Numbered from the stretch's first letter, positions 34,285-43,382 are shown. The stretch is 64,000 nt of DNA from Herbaspirillum sp. meg3 (GCF_002257565.1 NZ_CP022736.1:372001-436000); one strand, 5' to 3'. Made by a program: numbers and translations. Notes: generated by a model from the letters alone, not told the origin.

Positions 34285-35511
34285 CTAGGATTTGCGCGCA
34301 GCCATGTCACTGATCAGGCTATCGATGAAATCTTCGCACAACACCAACTGCTCTGCCGTCACGAACTCGTCTGGGCGATGCGCGTGATTGATGTCGCCAG
34401 GTCCGCAGACGACCGAGTCGATGCCATGTTTTCCAAAAATCCCGGCCTCAGTGCCAAAGCCAACCTTGCTCTGCTCGCCGGGCGCAGCGTGGGCCGCCAC
34501 GATCTTCCGGATTTCCGCCCCCGTTGGTGTCTCCAAGGGCGGATAGTCGATACAGGGCTGCAACTGAATCGCTGATTCTTCCGCTTTTTCGCGCATCTCC
34601 GGCAGCAATACGGTATCGATGAAATCACGGATGCGCCGATCGATAGGCGCCGGATCCTGAACCGGCAAATAGCGATACTCGAACACGAATTCCGATGCTG
34701 CCGGAATCGTATTGGTGGCAATGCCCGCGTTGAACATGGTGGTGGTCATGGTGGTGTAAGGCACGTCGAACCTGGCGTCGTGCGGCCCCTGTTCCAGCTC
34801 GCGCGACTGTGCCCGCAGGAAGGCCAGCAATTCACTGCCATACTCGATGGCATTGACCGCCACATGCGGTGTCGATGAATGTGCACTACGCCCGGTGACC
34901 TGGCAGCGGAATGCACGCTTGCCTTTGTGCCCCGTCTTCATCTGCATGTTGGTCGGCTCGCCGACGATGCAACCCAGCACGTGCAATTGCCGCTGCGCCA
35001 GATCTGCCAGCAAGCGGTGCACACCCAGGCAGCCGACCTCCTCATCATACGAAAAGGCCAGGTGAAAAGGCGTCTGAGAATCAGACTCCAGGATGGCATC
35101 CACCTTCGCCAGCGCAATGGCGATGAAGGCCTTCATGTCGCAGGCGCCGCGACCGTAGAAGCGGCCATCGCGCTCGCTCAACACGAAAGGATCGGAGCTC
35201 CATGCCTGGCCGTCCACAGGCACCACATCGGTATGTCCGGACAGAATGATTCCAGGCCTCTTGCCTTGACCTACGGTAGCGAACAGGTTCGCTTTGCGGT
35301 GCTCGTCGTCATACGTGATGCGTGCGTTGATATTGCGCTGGTACAGGTAGTCCTGGATGAAATCGATCATCTGCAGGTTGGAATGCCGGCTTACCGTATC
35401 GAAGGCGATCAGCTCCCGCAAGATTTCAAGGGCGTGCTGATCAGGCTTGCGCGACTGTCCCGCCAGAGCGGTGATGGGGAAGGGTGAGTTGGTTGGCGAC
35501 ATGGCATTCAT
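34285..35511 (-). CDS. ArgE-like deacetylase (M20 family metallohydrolase)
   Basis: Dinuclear zinc hydrolase of 408 residues annotated as acetylornithine deacetylase by family. Visible metal and catalytic residues are His and Asp in LSGHTDVVPVDG, Asp in GRGACDMKAFIA, the Glu-Glu pair in FSYDEEVGCLG, Glu in IVGEPTN and the C-terminal His in GPGDINHAHRPDEFV. The lid (dimerisation) domain lies between. It follows an MHS transporter gene by 68 bases and ends in a strong terminator. Many betaproteobacteria make ornithine by the ArgJ cyclic route, so with this transporter and a LysR regulator a catabolic role in hydrolysing an imported N-acyl amino acid is plausible. Confidence 0.85.
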   Translation of the reverse strand: MNAMSPTNSPFPITALAGQSRKPDQHALEILRELIAFDTVSRHSNLQMIDFIQDYLYQRNINARITYDDEHRKANLFATVGQGKRPGIILSGHTDVVPVDGQAWSSDPFVLSERDGRFYGRGACDMKAFIAIALAKVDAILESDSQTPFHLAFSYDEEVGCLGVHRLLADLAQRQLHVLGCIVGEPTNMQMKTGHKGKRAFRCQVTGRSAHSSTPHVAVNAIEYGSELLAFLRAQSRELEQGPHDARFDVPYTTMTTTMFNAGIATNTIPAASEFVFEYRYLPVQDPAPIDRRIRDFIDTVLLPEMREKAEESAIQLQPCIDYPPLETPTGAEIRKIVAAHAAPGEQSKVGFGTEAGIFGKHGIDSVVCGPGDINHAHRPDEFVTAEQLVLCEDFIDSLISDMAARKS

Positions 35512-35579
35512 TGAAAAACGGCGACCTCATCCCTGTTCACAGGCCATGGGACGAGGCCGCCAAAGGAGATGACAGGATT

Positions 35580-36893
35580 TCAATCCGCTGCATGGCGATC
35601 GCGCACCAGCAGAACCGGAATGCAACTGAGCGTGGCAGCCGCAATCAGGTAGTAGGCAATGGCCAGCTTGTCGCCCGTCAGGACAATAAGCCAGGTGACG
35701 ATTGCCGGCGTAAATCCGCCGAATACCATGACCCCAATGGCGTAGGAGATCGCCACGCCCGTCACCCGGATACTGGTGGGAAACAGTTCGCCCAGTACAC
35801 CGGAAGCGCAACTTGCGTAGCAGGCCAGCAAGGCACCGATGGTAACCTGCACCAAGATCAGCGAAGCCAGGGTTGGCCATTGGGTCAGCAGATAAAACAG
35901 CGGATAGGCCAGCACCGCGGTCAACAGGGTGCCAAACAGCATCGGCATCTTGCGGCCGATACGGTCGCTCATGAGCCCCGCCAGCGGACAGCACGCCAGC
36001 ATGGTGACGCCATAGGCGATCTGGCCGATATAGCTTTCCTGCAGGCTCAGATGCAGCTCGCGCACGGCGTAAGTGGAGAAGTAATTGGAGATGTAGGTGG
36101 CGATCGTCCAGAACAGCATGATCAGCACGCCCATGCCGATGGTCCGGTAGTGCTGCATCAGCGTGCTGCGTACCGGCGGTTTCCTGTGATGCGCATTGGC
36201 CAGGAAGTCCGGCGTCTCGGCCACGGTGCGGCGAATGTAGATGCCCACCGGGGCGATCAGCAAACCGAATACGAACGCCAGACGCCAGGCGCCGGCGAAG
36301 AGTTCCTCCGGAGTAAAGACACTGGAAAGCAGCAAGCCGATCAGGCCGGCCACCAGGACACCGCAGCCTTGCGACATTTGCTGGAAGGCCGCGTACAGGC
36401 CGCGCCGGCCGACCGGTGCATTTTCATGCAACATGGCCACCGCACCGCCGACTTCGCCGCCGGCGGAAAATCCCTGCACCAGCCGTCCGATTACCACGAT
36501 CACCGGCGCCGCCAGGCCGATGCTGGCATAGCCCGGACAGAAGGCGATAACCGCCGTGCCGGTGGCCATGAGCAAGATGGTCAGACTCATGCCCTTCTTG
36601 CGCCCAACCCGGTCAGCATAGGCGCCGATGACCAATGCCCCCACGGGACGGGCGATGAAACCAACGCCAAAAGTCGCGAAGGTCAGGATCAACGCGACAG
36701 TGTCCGACTGCAGGGAAAAGAAGGTTTTGGAGATCGGCACGGCAAAGATGCCATAGGCGATGAAATCATAAATCTCCAGCAGGTTGCCCATGGTGGCGGC
36801 AATTGCCGCGCGCCTGGCCTGCGATTTTCTATCGACCGGAACGGCCGTAGCCACACCGACGTGTTCAGTCTCCATCCTGATGCTCTCCGTCAT
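35580..36893 (-). CDS. MFS transporter, metabolite:H+ symporter (MHS) type
   Basis: Twelve-helix proton symporter of 437 residues, of the branch containing citrate, alpha-ketoglutarate, proline/betaine and shikimate transporters. Diagnostic stretches are GNLLEIYDFIAYGIFAVPISKTFF near residue 40, ARPVGALVIGAYADRVGRKKGM (motif A) near 85, RLVQGFSAGGEVGGA near 135 and the repeated motif A MSDRIGRKMPML in the second half. I use the ATG at 36893, with GGAG seven bases upstream; the open frame continues upstream without another good site. It is divergent from a LysR gene and co-oriented with the ArgE-like gene. Confidence 0.88.
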   Translation of the reverse strand: MTESIRMETEHVGVATAVPVDRKSQARRAAIAATMGNLLEIYDFIAYGIFAVPISKTFFSLQSDTVALILTFATFGVGFIARPVGALVIGAYADRVGRKKGMSLTILLMATGTAVIAFCPGYASIGLAAPVIVVIGRLVQGFSAGGEVGGAVAMLHENAPVGRRGLYAAFQQMSQGCGVLVAGLIGLLLSSVFTPEELFAGAWRLAFVFGLLIAPVGIYIRRTVAETPDFLANAHHRKPPVRSTLMQHYRTIGMGVLIMLFWTIATYISNYFSTYAVRELHLSLQESYIGQIAYGVTMLACCPLAGLMSDRIGRKMPMLFGTLLTAVLAYPLFYLLTQWPTLASLILVQVTIGALLACYASCASGVLGELFPTSIRVTGVAISYAIGVMVFGGFTPAIVTWLIVLTGDKLAIAYYLIAAATLSCIPVLLVRDRHAAD

Positions 36894-36980
36894 TGTCTTC
36901 TCCATGTTGTGGCTGCCATGGGAAAACATGGCAGGCGATTTGGCAAACGGAGTATAGGCAACTAAGATATGCCTTACAAA

Positions 36981-36999
36981 TATGATATTAATATTCATG
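36981..36999. promoter_or_regulatory. Imperfect palindrome between the MHS and LysR genes
   Basis: TATGATATTAATATTCATG is a nearly symmetrical AT-rich sequence (TATGA / TTCATG around TATTAATA) in the 133-base divergent region, 28 bases before the LysR start. LysR-type regulators bind such sites to control themselves and the divergent operon. Confidence 0.45.
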
Positions 37000-37026
37000 T
37001 ATATTTATAAAGCATAGGCAAACAAT

Positions 37027-37917
37027 ATGGAAATTCGTCACCTTCGCTATTTCTCGGCCGTGGCCCATCACGGCAGTGTGGCCGAAGCCTCGCGCCGCCT
37101 GAACATCGCCCAGCCAGCATTGAGCCGGCAGATCATGGACCTGGAGGAGGAACTGAAGGCCTCGCTGTTTGTGCGCGGCGCCCGCGGCGTCACGCTCACG
37201 GCCGCCGGCCAGCAGTTCCACAAGGATGCCGAACGCCTGCTGCAGGAACTGGAAGAAGCAAAGGAGCGCGTCTCCCGCATCACCTCCGGCCAGTTGGGCT
37301 CGCTGCGCATCGGCATGACGCCCAACTACACCTGGCATCCGGCACTGCTCAAGCCCTTGCAGAAGTTTCGCCAGTCCAATCCCAGTGTCACCCTGCTGCT
37401 GGAACCATCGATGTCAGCCAGGCAGCTGGAGGACATCCAGACGGGTAAGCTGGAGGGTGGCTTTCTGGCCTGGCGCAGCGATGAAGATGCCCATCTGCAA
37501 GGCTTCACGATGTTTCGCAATCGCCTGCTGCTGGCCATTCCAGCCAGCAGCCCCATGGCCAAAAAACCGCCGGCGCGGCTCAAGGATTTGCGCGACGAGC
37601 CCTGCATCTGGTTCCCGCGTACACGCTCGCCGCGCTATTACGATTTCCTGATCCATCAATGCCTGATGGCCGGCTTTTCCCCCAAGCTGGTGCAGCTGGG
37701 CAGCGATGTCTCCACCATCCTTGGCCTGGTTGCGGCGGGCATGGGCTACTCCATCGTCTCGGATGCCTCTCGCTTCAACTGCCCGCGTGACGTGGTGCTG
37801 TTTGAGCACCCGGATCTGTCGTCTTCCTATGACGTCGAGTTCGTCTGGAGCGACGAGAGTCGCTCTCCAACGCTGGAAAATTTCATCAGCTTCCTACGGA
37901 AATACACGATGGAGTAG
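37027..37917 (+). CDS. LysR family transcriptional regulator
   Basis: LysR regulator of 296 residues beginning MEIRHLRYFSAVAHHGSVAEASRRLNIAQPALSRQIMDLEEEL, the helix-turn-helix of the CynR/CbbR-like group. The effector domain from about residue 90 starts GSLRIGMTPNYTWHPALL. It is divergent from the MHS transporter / ArgE-like operon and is its probable regulator. The inducer is unknown but would be expected to be the transported compound or its product. Confidence 0.92.
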   Translation: MEIRHLRYFSAVAHHGSVAEASRRLNIAQPALSRQIMDLEEELKASLFVRGARGVTLTAAGQQFHKDAERLLQELEEAKERVSRITSGQLGSLRIGMTPNYTWHPALLKPLQKFRQSNPSVTLLLEPSMSARQLEDIQTGKLEGGFLAWRSDEDAHLQGFTMFRNRLLLAIPASSPMAKKPPARLKDLRDEPCIWFPRTRSPRYYDFLIHQCLMAGFSPKLVQLGSDVSTILGLVAAGMGYSIVSDASRFNCPRDVVLFEHPDLSSSYDVEFVWSDESRSPTLENFISFLRKYTME

Positions 37918-38036
37918 CGATGTCATGGTTCCGCATCCCGGCGATTTTTTGCCTGCGAGCCATACTTTCAAAGCATAGATATCTCGCATAACGGTATTTT
38001 TCGAATTAGGGCCGCATTGCTATATTCAAGCCAAGG

Positions 38037-38056
38037 GAGCGCTTCGTGAAGCGCTC
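38037..38056 (+). repeat. Hairpin between LysR and chemoreceptor genes
   Basis: GAGCGCTT and AAGCGCTC form a perfect eight-pair stem around CGTG. It lies 120 bases after the LysR stop and 70 before the chemoreceptor start. No T-run follows, so it is not a normal terminator; it could be a processing or operator element. Confidence 0.5.
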
Positions 38057-38126
38057 GAGGTGCCGGAACGCCGACAGTCTCAGCCGCGGGTTCCGGTGTT
38101 GATATAGCTATTTCGATGAGTCCGTC

Positions 38127-39680
38127 ATGTTCAATCCAGCCAAACTCCGCCTGCACACCAAACTTCGTATCGCGCTGCTGTCGACCTGGCTGGGCATCCT
38201 GCTGATCGGTGCCGCCAGTGCCTACATCACGCGAGCCGCGTTACTGGAGGAACGCAAGGCCGGCCTGGTCAACCTGGTTGATACGGCTTCGGCGGTACTC
38301 AGGCAATTTCATGCCCAGGCGATCGCCGGTCAGCTGGATGATGCACAAGCCCGGCGCCAGGCCTTGCAAGCCATGTCGAAGATGACATATGGCAGCAACG
38401 GCTATGTGACCCTCATCGACGACCGCCCGGTGGTGCTCACCCACCCCACCTTACCCAAGCTGATCGGACAGGACATGCACGACTACCTCGATGCCCGCGG
38501 ACAGCCGCTGTACCGCAACATGGTCGCCGCCGGCAATCCGGGCGGAGGCGGTTTTGTCGAGTACATGGTGCGCTCACCCGACGGCCAGCAGCAGCTGCCC
38601 AAGATTACCTATGTCCAGGGATTTGCGCCCTGGCACTGGTATGTCAGCTCGGGCACCTTGCTCAACGACATCAACGAGGTAGTCTGGTCCCGCCTGCGCA
38701 TCCTGCTGCTGGCCCTGCTGCTCATCGGCGGCGTGCTGACCTGGCTGCTCAATAGCATCTTCGGCCGCGTGCTGCGCAGCATGGGCGGCGAACCGGACTA
38801 TGCCACGCATATCTCGCAGGAGATTTCTACCGGCAACCTTACCGTTTCGGTGCAGACCAGGCATGGCGGTAGCATGCTGAGCGCGATGGCCCAGATGCGC
38901 GAGTCGCTGATCAGGATCGTCTCTGCATCACAAGACTGCGCACGTGAAATGAGTGTAATGTCACGCGAGATCGTTGACGGCAATATGAATCTGTCGGCCC
39001 GCACCGAACGCCAGGCAGCGTCCTTGCAGCAGACCTCGGCAGCCATGCAGACCTTGACCCAGACAGTGCGTGAAACGGCCGAGAATGCCGCCCATGCCTC
39101 GAAATTTTCGACACAGGCAGCACACACCGCACAAGATGGCGGCGCCATCGTCGCCGCTGTCGTCAGCAATATGGATGGCATTGCCAGATCGGCGGCGCAA
39201 ATCAACGGGTTCGTCGAACTGATCCAAGGCATCGCGGCGCAAACCAATATCCTCGCCATCAACGCCGCCATCGAAGCTGCTCGTGCCGGCACTCATGGAC
39301 GCGGCTTTGCGGTAGTGGCCCAGGAAGTGCGCGCGCTGGCCGACCGTTCCGGCCATGCCGCGCAGCAGATAAAGCAACTGATCGACGCTTCCAAGGGAAA
39401 TATCGCCACCGGTGTCTCGCTGGTCGATGATGCCGGCCGCATCATGAGCGCGGTGGTCGAATCCGTAACCCGGGTTTCGCAGCTGATCACCTCGATCGAA
39501 CAAACTACCGATGAGCAGAAACGCAGCATCGAAGAAGTCAGCCTGGCTGTAGCAGACATCAACGACATGGCGCAGCAGAATGCCGCACTGGTGGAGGAAG
39601 CCGCCGCCAGCTCCGCCACCCTGGCCAGCCACTCGGGCGTGCTGATGTCCACCATGGCGCATTTCCGGGTAGCGGCCTGA
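38127..39680 (+). CDS. Methyl-accepting chemotaxis protein with Cache sensor
   Basis: Chemoreceptor of 517 residues. TM1 is at about 14-34 and TM2 at about 190-210. The periplasmic part is a single Cache (sCache_2) domain, with helix FHAQAIAGQLDDAQARRQAL, then MTYGSNGYVTLIDDRPVVLTHPTLPKLIGQDM and FVEYMVRSPDGQQQLPKITYVQGFAPWHWYVSSGTLLNDI. A short HAMP and the signalling hairpin follow (AQTNILAINAAIEAARAGTHGRGFAVVAQEVRALADRS). sCache_2 receptors often bind short carboxylates. It lacks a CheR-binding pentapeptide. It is not linked to a che operon here. Confidence 0.93.
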   Translation: MFNPAKLRLHTKLRIALLSTWLGILLIGAASAYITRAALLEERKAGLVNLVDTASAVLRQFHAQAIAGQLDDAQARRQALQAMSKMTYGSNGYVTLIDDRPVVLTHPTLPKLIGQDMHDYLDARGQPLYRNMVAAGNPGGGGFVEYMVRSPDGQQQLPKITYVQGFAPWHWYVSSGTLLNDINEVVWSRLRILLLALLLIGGVLTWLLNSIFGRVLRSMGGEPDYATHISQEISTGNLTVSVQTRHGGSMLSAMAQMRESLIRIVSASQDCAREMSVMSREIVDGNMNLSARTERQAASLQQTSAAMQTLTQTVRETAENAAHASKFSTQAAHTAQDGGAIVAAVVSNMDGIARSAAQINGFVELIQGIAAQTNILAINAAIEAARAGTHGRGFAVVAQEVRALADRSGHAAQQIKQLIDASKGNIATGVSLVDDAGRIMSAVVESVTRVSQLITSIEQTTDEQKRSIEEVSLAVADINDMAQQNAALVEEAAASSATLASHSGVLMSTMAHFRVAA

Positions 39681-39716
39681 CTCGTGCTGAACTGCCGGTG
39701 TCCGGCAGCTGCCGGC

Positions 39717-39736
39717 ATCGGCCAGAAGCAGCCATC
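39717..39736 (+). repeat. Dispersed intergenic motif, copy 5 (reference copy)
   Basis: ATCGGCCAGAAGCAGCCATC, used as the reference for the motif family, lies between the chemoreceptor and alpha/beta hydrolase genes. Confidence 0.7.
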
Positions 39737-39794
39737 AATAAAGATTTCGCTTTGACAAGCAGGCAGGCGTACCCTATCAAAACGAGGATAAGAC

Positions 39795-40859
39795 ATGCGC
39801 TTCATTCATACCACGATATTAGGATTTTTCTTCTGCACATCTTTGGCTCACCTTGCCGGCGCGTCCGAAGTCGACGTTGTTAACAGCCCGGTACCGGTGG
39901 TGCTACATGACCGTCTGAGCGTACAAACGGCAAGCGGCGCAGGCGATGTGCCAATACGTGTCTCACGTAATTGGAAACTTGAGCAGCCCGACATTACGAG
40001 AGCCGTTATCATCATTCATGGCTGGCCGCGTCGCGACATTGACGCAGACGAAGATCTGCAACAGCGTGCCGGCTCCTTGGCCACAGATACGCTCTTCGTC
40101 ACGCCTCAATTCCTGACGGATGTTGATGTCGAGGCGCATCACCTCTCTCCGACGACATTGCGCTGGCGAGAACGCGACTGGCTGCAGGGCTACGACGCCA
40201 GATGGCCTACCCCAATCAGCGCGTTTTCAGTGATAGACCAGATTTTTACGCGGCTTGCGGACCGAAGGATTTTTCCTCATCTGAAAGATGTTGTGTTGGC
40301 GGGCCACTCTGCTGGAGGTCAGTTCGTGCAGCGCTATGCGGTGGTAGGTCATGCCTCGCAGGAGATCGTCGCTTCCCACATCCATGTCCGTTACGTCGTT
40401 GCCAATCCAGCTGCCTATCTGTACTTCGACGACAGGCGACCGCAGGCGGACGGCAGCTTTGCTGCTGTGAGCGCTCGTTGCCCCACTGCCGGAACATGGA
40501 ACAATGGTCTCTCCGCCAGACTGCCTGCTTACGTGCGGCAACCAGTGGAGCCGGCCATGCTTGAAAAACACTATTTGCAGCGTGACGTCGTCTACTTGCT
40601 CGGCACCGCTGACAATGATCCCAACGCAGACGCTGTCGGTCAGTCCTGCACGTATAAAAGCCAGGGCGCAACACGCCTGGAACGCGGGCATGCATACTTC
40701 CGCTACGTGACGGCTGCAGCCGAAGCTGCTCATCTGCCACAACGGCATCGTTTGTTCGAAGTGCCAGGTGTGGCGCATCGCACATTCGCCATGTATCACT
40801 CGACGTGCGGCCTGGCAGCGGTGTTCGGCAAATCCGATTGTGAAGACGCGCTGCATTAA
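39795..40859 (+). CDS. Exported alpha/beta hydrolase
   Basis: A 354-residue protein with a signal peptide (residues 1-23, ending HLAGAS). The fold is marked by VIIIHGWPRRD near residue 72 (oxyanion region), the nucleophile elbow GHSAGG with Ser172, an acid in YLLGTADND near 273-275 and His328 in VPGVAHRTFAMY. Cysteines near 229, 285, 337 and 347 could form disulphides in the periplasm. The family is close to fungal and proteobacterial uncharacterised hydrolases; the substrate is unknown. GAGGA lies upstream of the ATG. It is monocistronic. Confidence 0.82.
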   Translation: MRFIHTTILGFFFCTSLAHLAGASEVDVVNSPVPVVLHDRLSVQTASGAGDVPIRVSRNWKLEQPDITRAVIIIHGWPRRDIDADEDLQQRAGSLATDTLFVTPQFLTDVDVEAHHLSPTTLRWRERDWLQGYDARWPTPISAFSVIDQIFTRLADRRIFPHLKDVVLAGHSAGGQFVQRYAVVGHASQEIVASHIHVRYVVANPAAYLYFDDRRPQADGSFAAVSARCPTAGTWNNGLSARLPAYVRQPVEPAMLEKHYLQRDVVYLLGTADNDPNADAVGQSCTYKSQGATRLERGHAYFRYVTAAAEAAHLPQRHRLFEVPGVAHRTFAMYHSTCGLAAVFGKSDCEDALH

Positions 40860-41149
40860 ATGCCGAGAAGAATTCGAAAGACTGTCGCGCAACAGGCAAT
40901 CGGATTGATTTTTCAATCAATCGTGATCAAGCTACAAGGAGGCACTTGAAACTTGGATTGCAGTTTGGTGCTATTAACGTCTCTTATCAGCCAGAAGCCG
41001 CTATCTGACGTAGCATCCGTCGGCGGCGCAAACTAGGAGCTGCAAATCCCGCGGTAGTGAGCACAATGCTCAAGTTGGCTAAGTGAAAATGAGCGTTCTT
41101 TGGTATATCGCTGTATGAAAATCAGGGGTGGCCGCTTGTCTATTTCGCT
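40860..41149. other. Intergenic stretch after the hydrolase gene
   Basis: No supported gene. The only element I recognise is the degenerate copy of the dispersed motif at 40986. Confidence 0.4.
40986..41005 (+). repeat. Dispersed intergenic motif, copy 6
   Basis: ATCAGCCAGAAGCCGCTATC differs from the reference motif at three positions. It lies 127 bases past the hydrolase stop codon. Confidence 0.55.
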
Positions 41150-41418
41150 GCGGTGATGCCCCCGGCCTGGCCCGGGTAGACGACAAGCTCAATTGCGCAT
41201 GGATAGATAGCATCGCGACCTCCTGAGGAGGTATAAATCGTCCTCGTCGGGGCGGGTGATGTCATCACGAGTCTTTGTTCTTAGGAGGTGATGGAAATCG
41301 TTCTTTGCTATTGCAAGTCAGGGGAAATGAAAGATGTTCTTTTTGATGTTGGGACTGGCTTTGCAATCGATTTAACCGCCCTAGAAAAAAAGGCCTCCCT
41401 TAAAAAGGGAAGCCTTTT
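41150..41418 (+). ncRNA. Candidate structured RNA downstream of glmS on the opposite strand
   Basis: This stretch holds CCCGG / CCGGG around CCTGGC (41161-41176), the perfect palindrome ACCTCCTGAGGAGGT (41218-41232), the palindrome GTGATGTCATCAC (41256-41268) and AGGAGGTGATG (41283-41293), and ends in a terminator hairpin at 41385-41418. ACCTCCT is the anti-Shine-Dalgarno sequence and AGGAGGT its complement. A 60-codon frame at 41288 has its start too close to AGGAGG and runs through the terminator, so I do not call it a gene. A promoter is not evident. Low-confidence proposal. Confidence 0.25.
41385..41418 (-). terminator. Bidirectional terminator after glmS
   Basis: AAGGCCTCCCTT and AAGGGAAGCCTT pair over twelve positions with one mismatch around a short A-rich loop. 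On the minus strand seven T follow, which ends glmS transcription about 40 bases after its stop codon. On the plus strand TTTT follows, so it could also end a plus-strand RNA. Confidence 0.85.
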
Positions 41419-41456
41419 AATTCCGGCCAACAACAGTCAAAACACAAATTTTTCCA

Positions 41457-43274
41457 TCACTCCACAGTGACCGATTTTGCCAGGTTACGAGGCTTATCGA
41501 CATCTGTACCACGTGCCAATGCCGTGTGATACGCCAGCAATTGCAACGGCACGACATGCAGGATTGGTGACAGCAATCCGTAGTGTTCCGGCAAACGAAT
41601 GACGTGCAGGCCTTCGCTGGAGACGATGCTGGAGCCGGCATCGGCGAAGACATATAACTGGCCGCCGCGTGCGCGGACTTCCTGCATGTTGGATTTCAGT
41701 TTCTCGATTAGTGCGTCGTTCGGTGCAATCGTGACGACGGGCATTTCTTCTGTGACGAGTGCCAGAGGGCCGTGCTTGAGTTCGCCGGCGGCGTAGGCTT
41801 CGGCATGGATGTAGGTGATCTCTTTCAGCTTCAACGCGCCTTCGAGTGCAATCGGGTAATGCAGGCCGCGTCCGAGGAAGAGGGCGTTTTCTTTGCGTGC
41901 AAATGCTTCGGCCCAGGCTGCGATGCTGGGTTCCAATGCGAGCACGCTTTGCAATGCCGCCGGAAGATGGCGCATTGCTTTCAGATGCGCCGCTTCTTGC
42001 TCGTCGCTGAGCAGACCTCGGGTTTGCGCCAGCGCCAGTGTCAGCAGGAACAACGCCGCTAACTGTGTGGTGAATGCCTTGGTGGAGGCGACGCCGACTT
42101 CAACCCCGGCGCGTGTGATGTAGGCCAGTTGTGACTCTCGCACCATGGCGCTGGTGGCGACGTTACAAATCGTGAGTGTGTTGGTCATGCCTTGCGCGCG
42201 CGCATGTTTGAGCGCGGCGAGCGTGTCGGCGGTTTCGCCGCTTTGCGAGATCGTGACCACGAGTGATTTCGGATTGGGGACGCTGTCGCGGTAGCGATAT
42301 TCGCTGGCGATTTCTACGTTAACCGGAATTTTGGCGATCGATTCGATCCAGTATTTGGCGGTGAGGCCGGAGTAATAGCTGGTGCCGCAGGCGAGGATGA
42401 GTACCGAATCGATGTGCTTGAAAACTTTGTGCGCGCTGTCTCCGAACAATTCCGGCATGATGCTCTCAACGCCTTCCAGTGTGTCGGCAATGGCGCGCGG
42501 CTGTTCGAAAATTTCCTTTTGCATGAAGTGCTGGTAGGGGCCGAGCTCTACCGCGCTGGTGAAGGCGTGTACGGTTTTGACTTCGCGTTCGGCCGGTTTG
42601 CCGTTGACGTCGACGATCCAATAGCGCTGCAGTTGCAGGTCGACGACGTCGCCTTCTTCGAGGTAGACGATCTGGTCGGTGGTGCCGGCCAACGCCATGG
42701 CGTCGGAGGCGACGAAATTTTGTCCGTCGCCGACGCCGAGGATCAGCGGGGAGCCTTGGCGGGCAGCGACGACGCGGTGCGGTTCGTCGACGCAGAAGAC
42801 GGCGATGGCGTAGGCGCCTGTCAGGCGACGCACGGCTTGTTGCACGGTTTCGAACAGGTCGCCGGTGTACATGTGATCGACCAGGTGGGCGATGACTTCG
42901 GTATCGGTCTGGCTTTCAAAGACGTAACCCACGCTTTGCAGTTCTGTGCGCAGTTCTTCGTAATTTTCAATGATGCCGTTGTGAACCAGTGCAATGCGGT
43001 CGCGTGAAAAATGGGGATGCGCGTTGTGGGTGGCAGGTGCACCGTGTGTCGCCCAGCGGGTGTGGGCGATACCGGTAAAACCGGCGAGGTGGGTTTCGGC
43101 GACTTGCTTTTGCAATTCGGCAACGCGGGAGGTGCTGCGCGAACGTTGCAGTTTGCCGTCCATGTGTACGGCCACGCCGCAGGAGTCATAGCCGCGGTAT
43201 TCGAGGCGCTTCAATCCTTCCAGCAAAATTGGAGTGACATCCTTTTGCGCCACGGCGCCGACGATTCCGCACAT
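41457..43274 (-). CDS. glmS: Glutamine--fructose-6-phosphate aminotransferase (isomerizing)
   Basis: First enzyme of amino sugar synthesis: fructose-6-phosphate plus glutamine gives glucosamine-6-phosphate. The 605 residues begin MCGIVGAVAQKDV, where Cys2 is the N-terminal nucleophile of the class II glutaminase domain (2-220). Two SIS isomerase domains follow (about 285-425 and 455-595), with ACGTSYYSGLTAKYW, ISQSGETADTLAAL and the C-terminal KSVTVE typical of GlmS. It has its own terminator and is divergent from an Lrp-type regulator gene. Together with GlmU at 43914 it supplies UDP-GlcNAc to the sugar pathways further right. Confidence 0.97.
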   Translation of the reverse strand: MCGIVGAVAQKDVTPILLEGLKRLEYRGYDSCGVAVHMDGKLQRSRSTSRVAELQKQVAETHLAGFTGIAHTRWATHGAPATHNAHPHFSRDRIALVHNGIIENYEELRTELQSVGYVFESQTDTEVIAHLVDHMYTGDLFETVQQAVRRLTGAYAIAVFCVDEPHRVVAARQGSPLILGVGDGQNFVASDAMALAGTTDQIVYLEEGDVVDLQLQRYWIVDVNGKPAEREVKTVHAFTSAVELGPYQHFMQKEIFEQPRAIADTLEGVESIMPELFGDSAHKVFKHIDSVLILACGTSYYSGLTAKYWIESIAKIPVNVEIASEYRYRDSVPNPKSLVVTISQSGETADTLAALKHARAQGMTNTLTICNVATSAMVRESQLAYITRAGVEVGVASTKAFTTQLAALFLLTLALAQTRGLLSDEQEAAHLKAMRHLPAALQSVLALEPSIAAWAEAFARKENALFLGRGLHYPIALEGALKLKEITYIHAEAYAAGELKHGPLALVTEEMPVVTIAPNDALIEKLKSNMQEVRARGGQLYVFADAGSSIVSSEGLHVIRLPEHYGLLSPILHVVPLQLLAYHTALARGTDVDKPRNLAKSVTVE

Positions 43275-43382
43275 ATGCTGCCTTTCATAATTGAGTGAGT
43301 GGGCTCATCTTAGGGCAGGCGATATGAAATAAGATTTCTAAATTTATAGATATTTGGATTATTATTCCATGATATATGTTTA

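Noticed and set aside
35484..36965. 493-codon plus-strand frame
   Set aside because: It lies wholly opposite the MHS transporter and ArgE-like genes, whose motifs are unambiguous. Its peptide is rich in Arg, Gln, His and Asp with no domains, as expected from the complement of a high-GC gene.
41288..41470. 60-codon plus-strand frame after AGGAGGTGATG
   Set aside because: AGGAGG is only two bases from the ATG, too close for initiation, and the frame runs through the glmS terminator into the end of glmS.
42414..43007. 197-codon plus-strand frame
   Set aside because: Antisense to glmS; its low-complexity Val/Gly/Asp-rich peptide reflects codon bias of the other strand.
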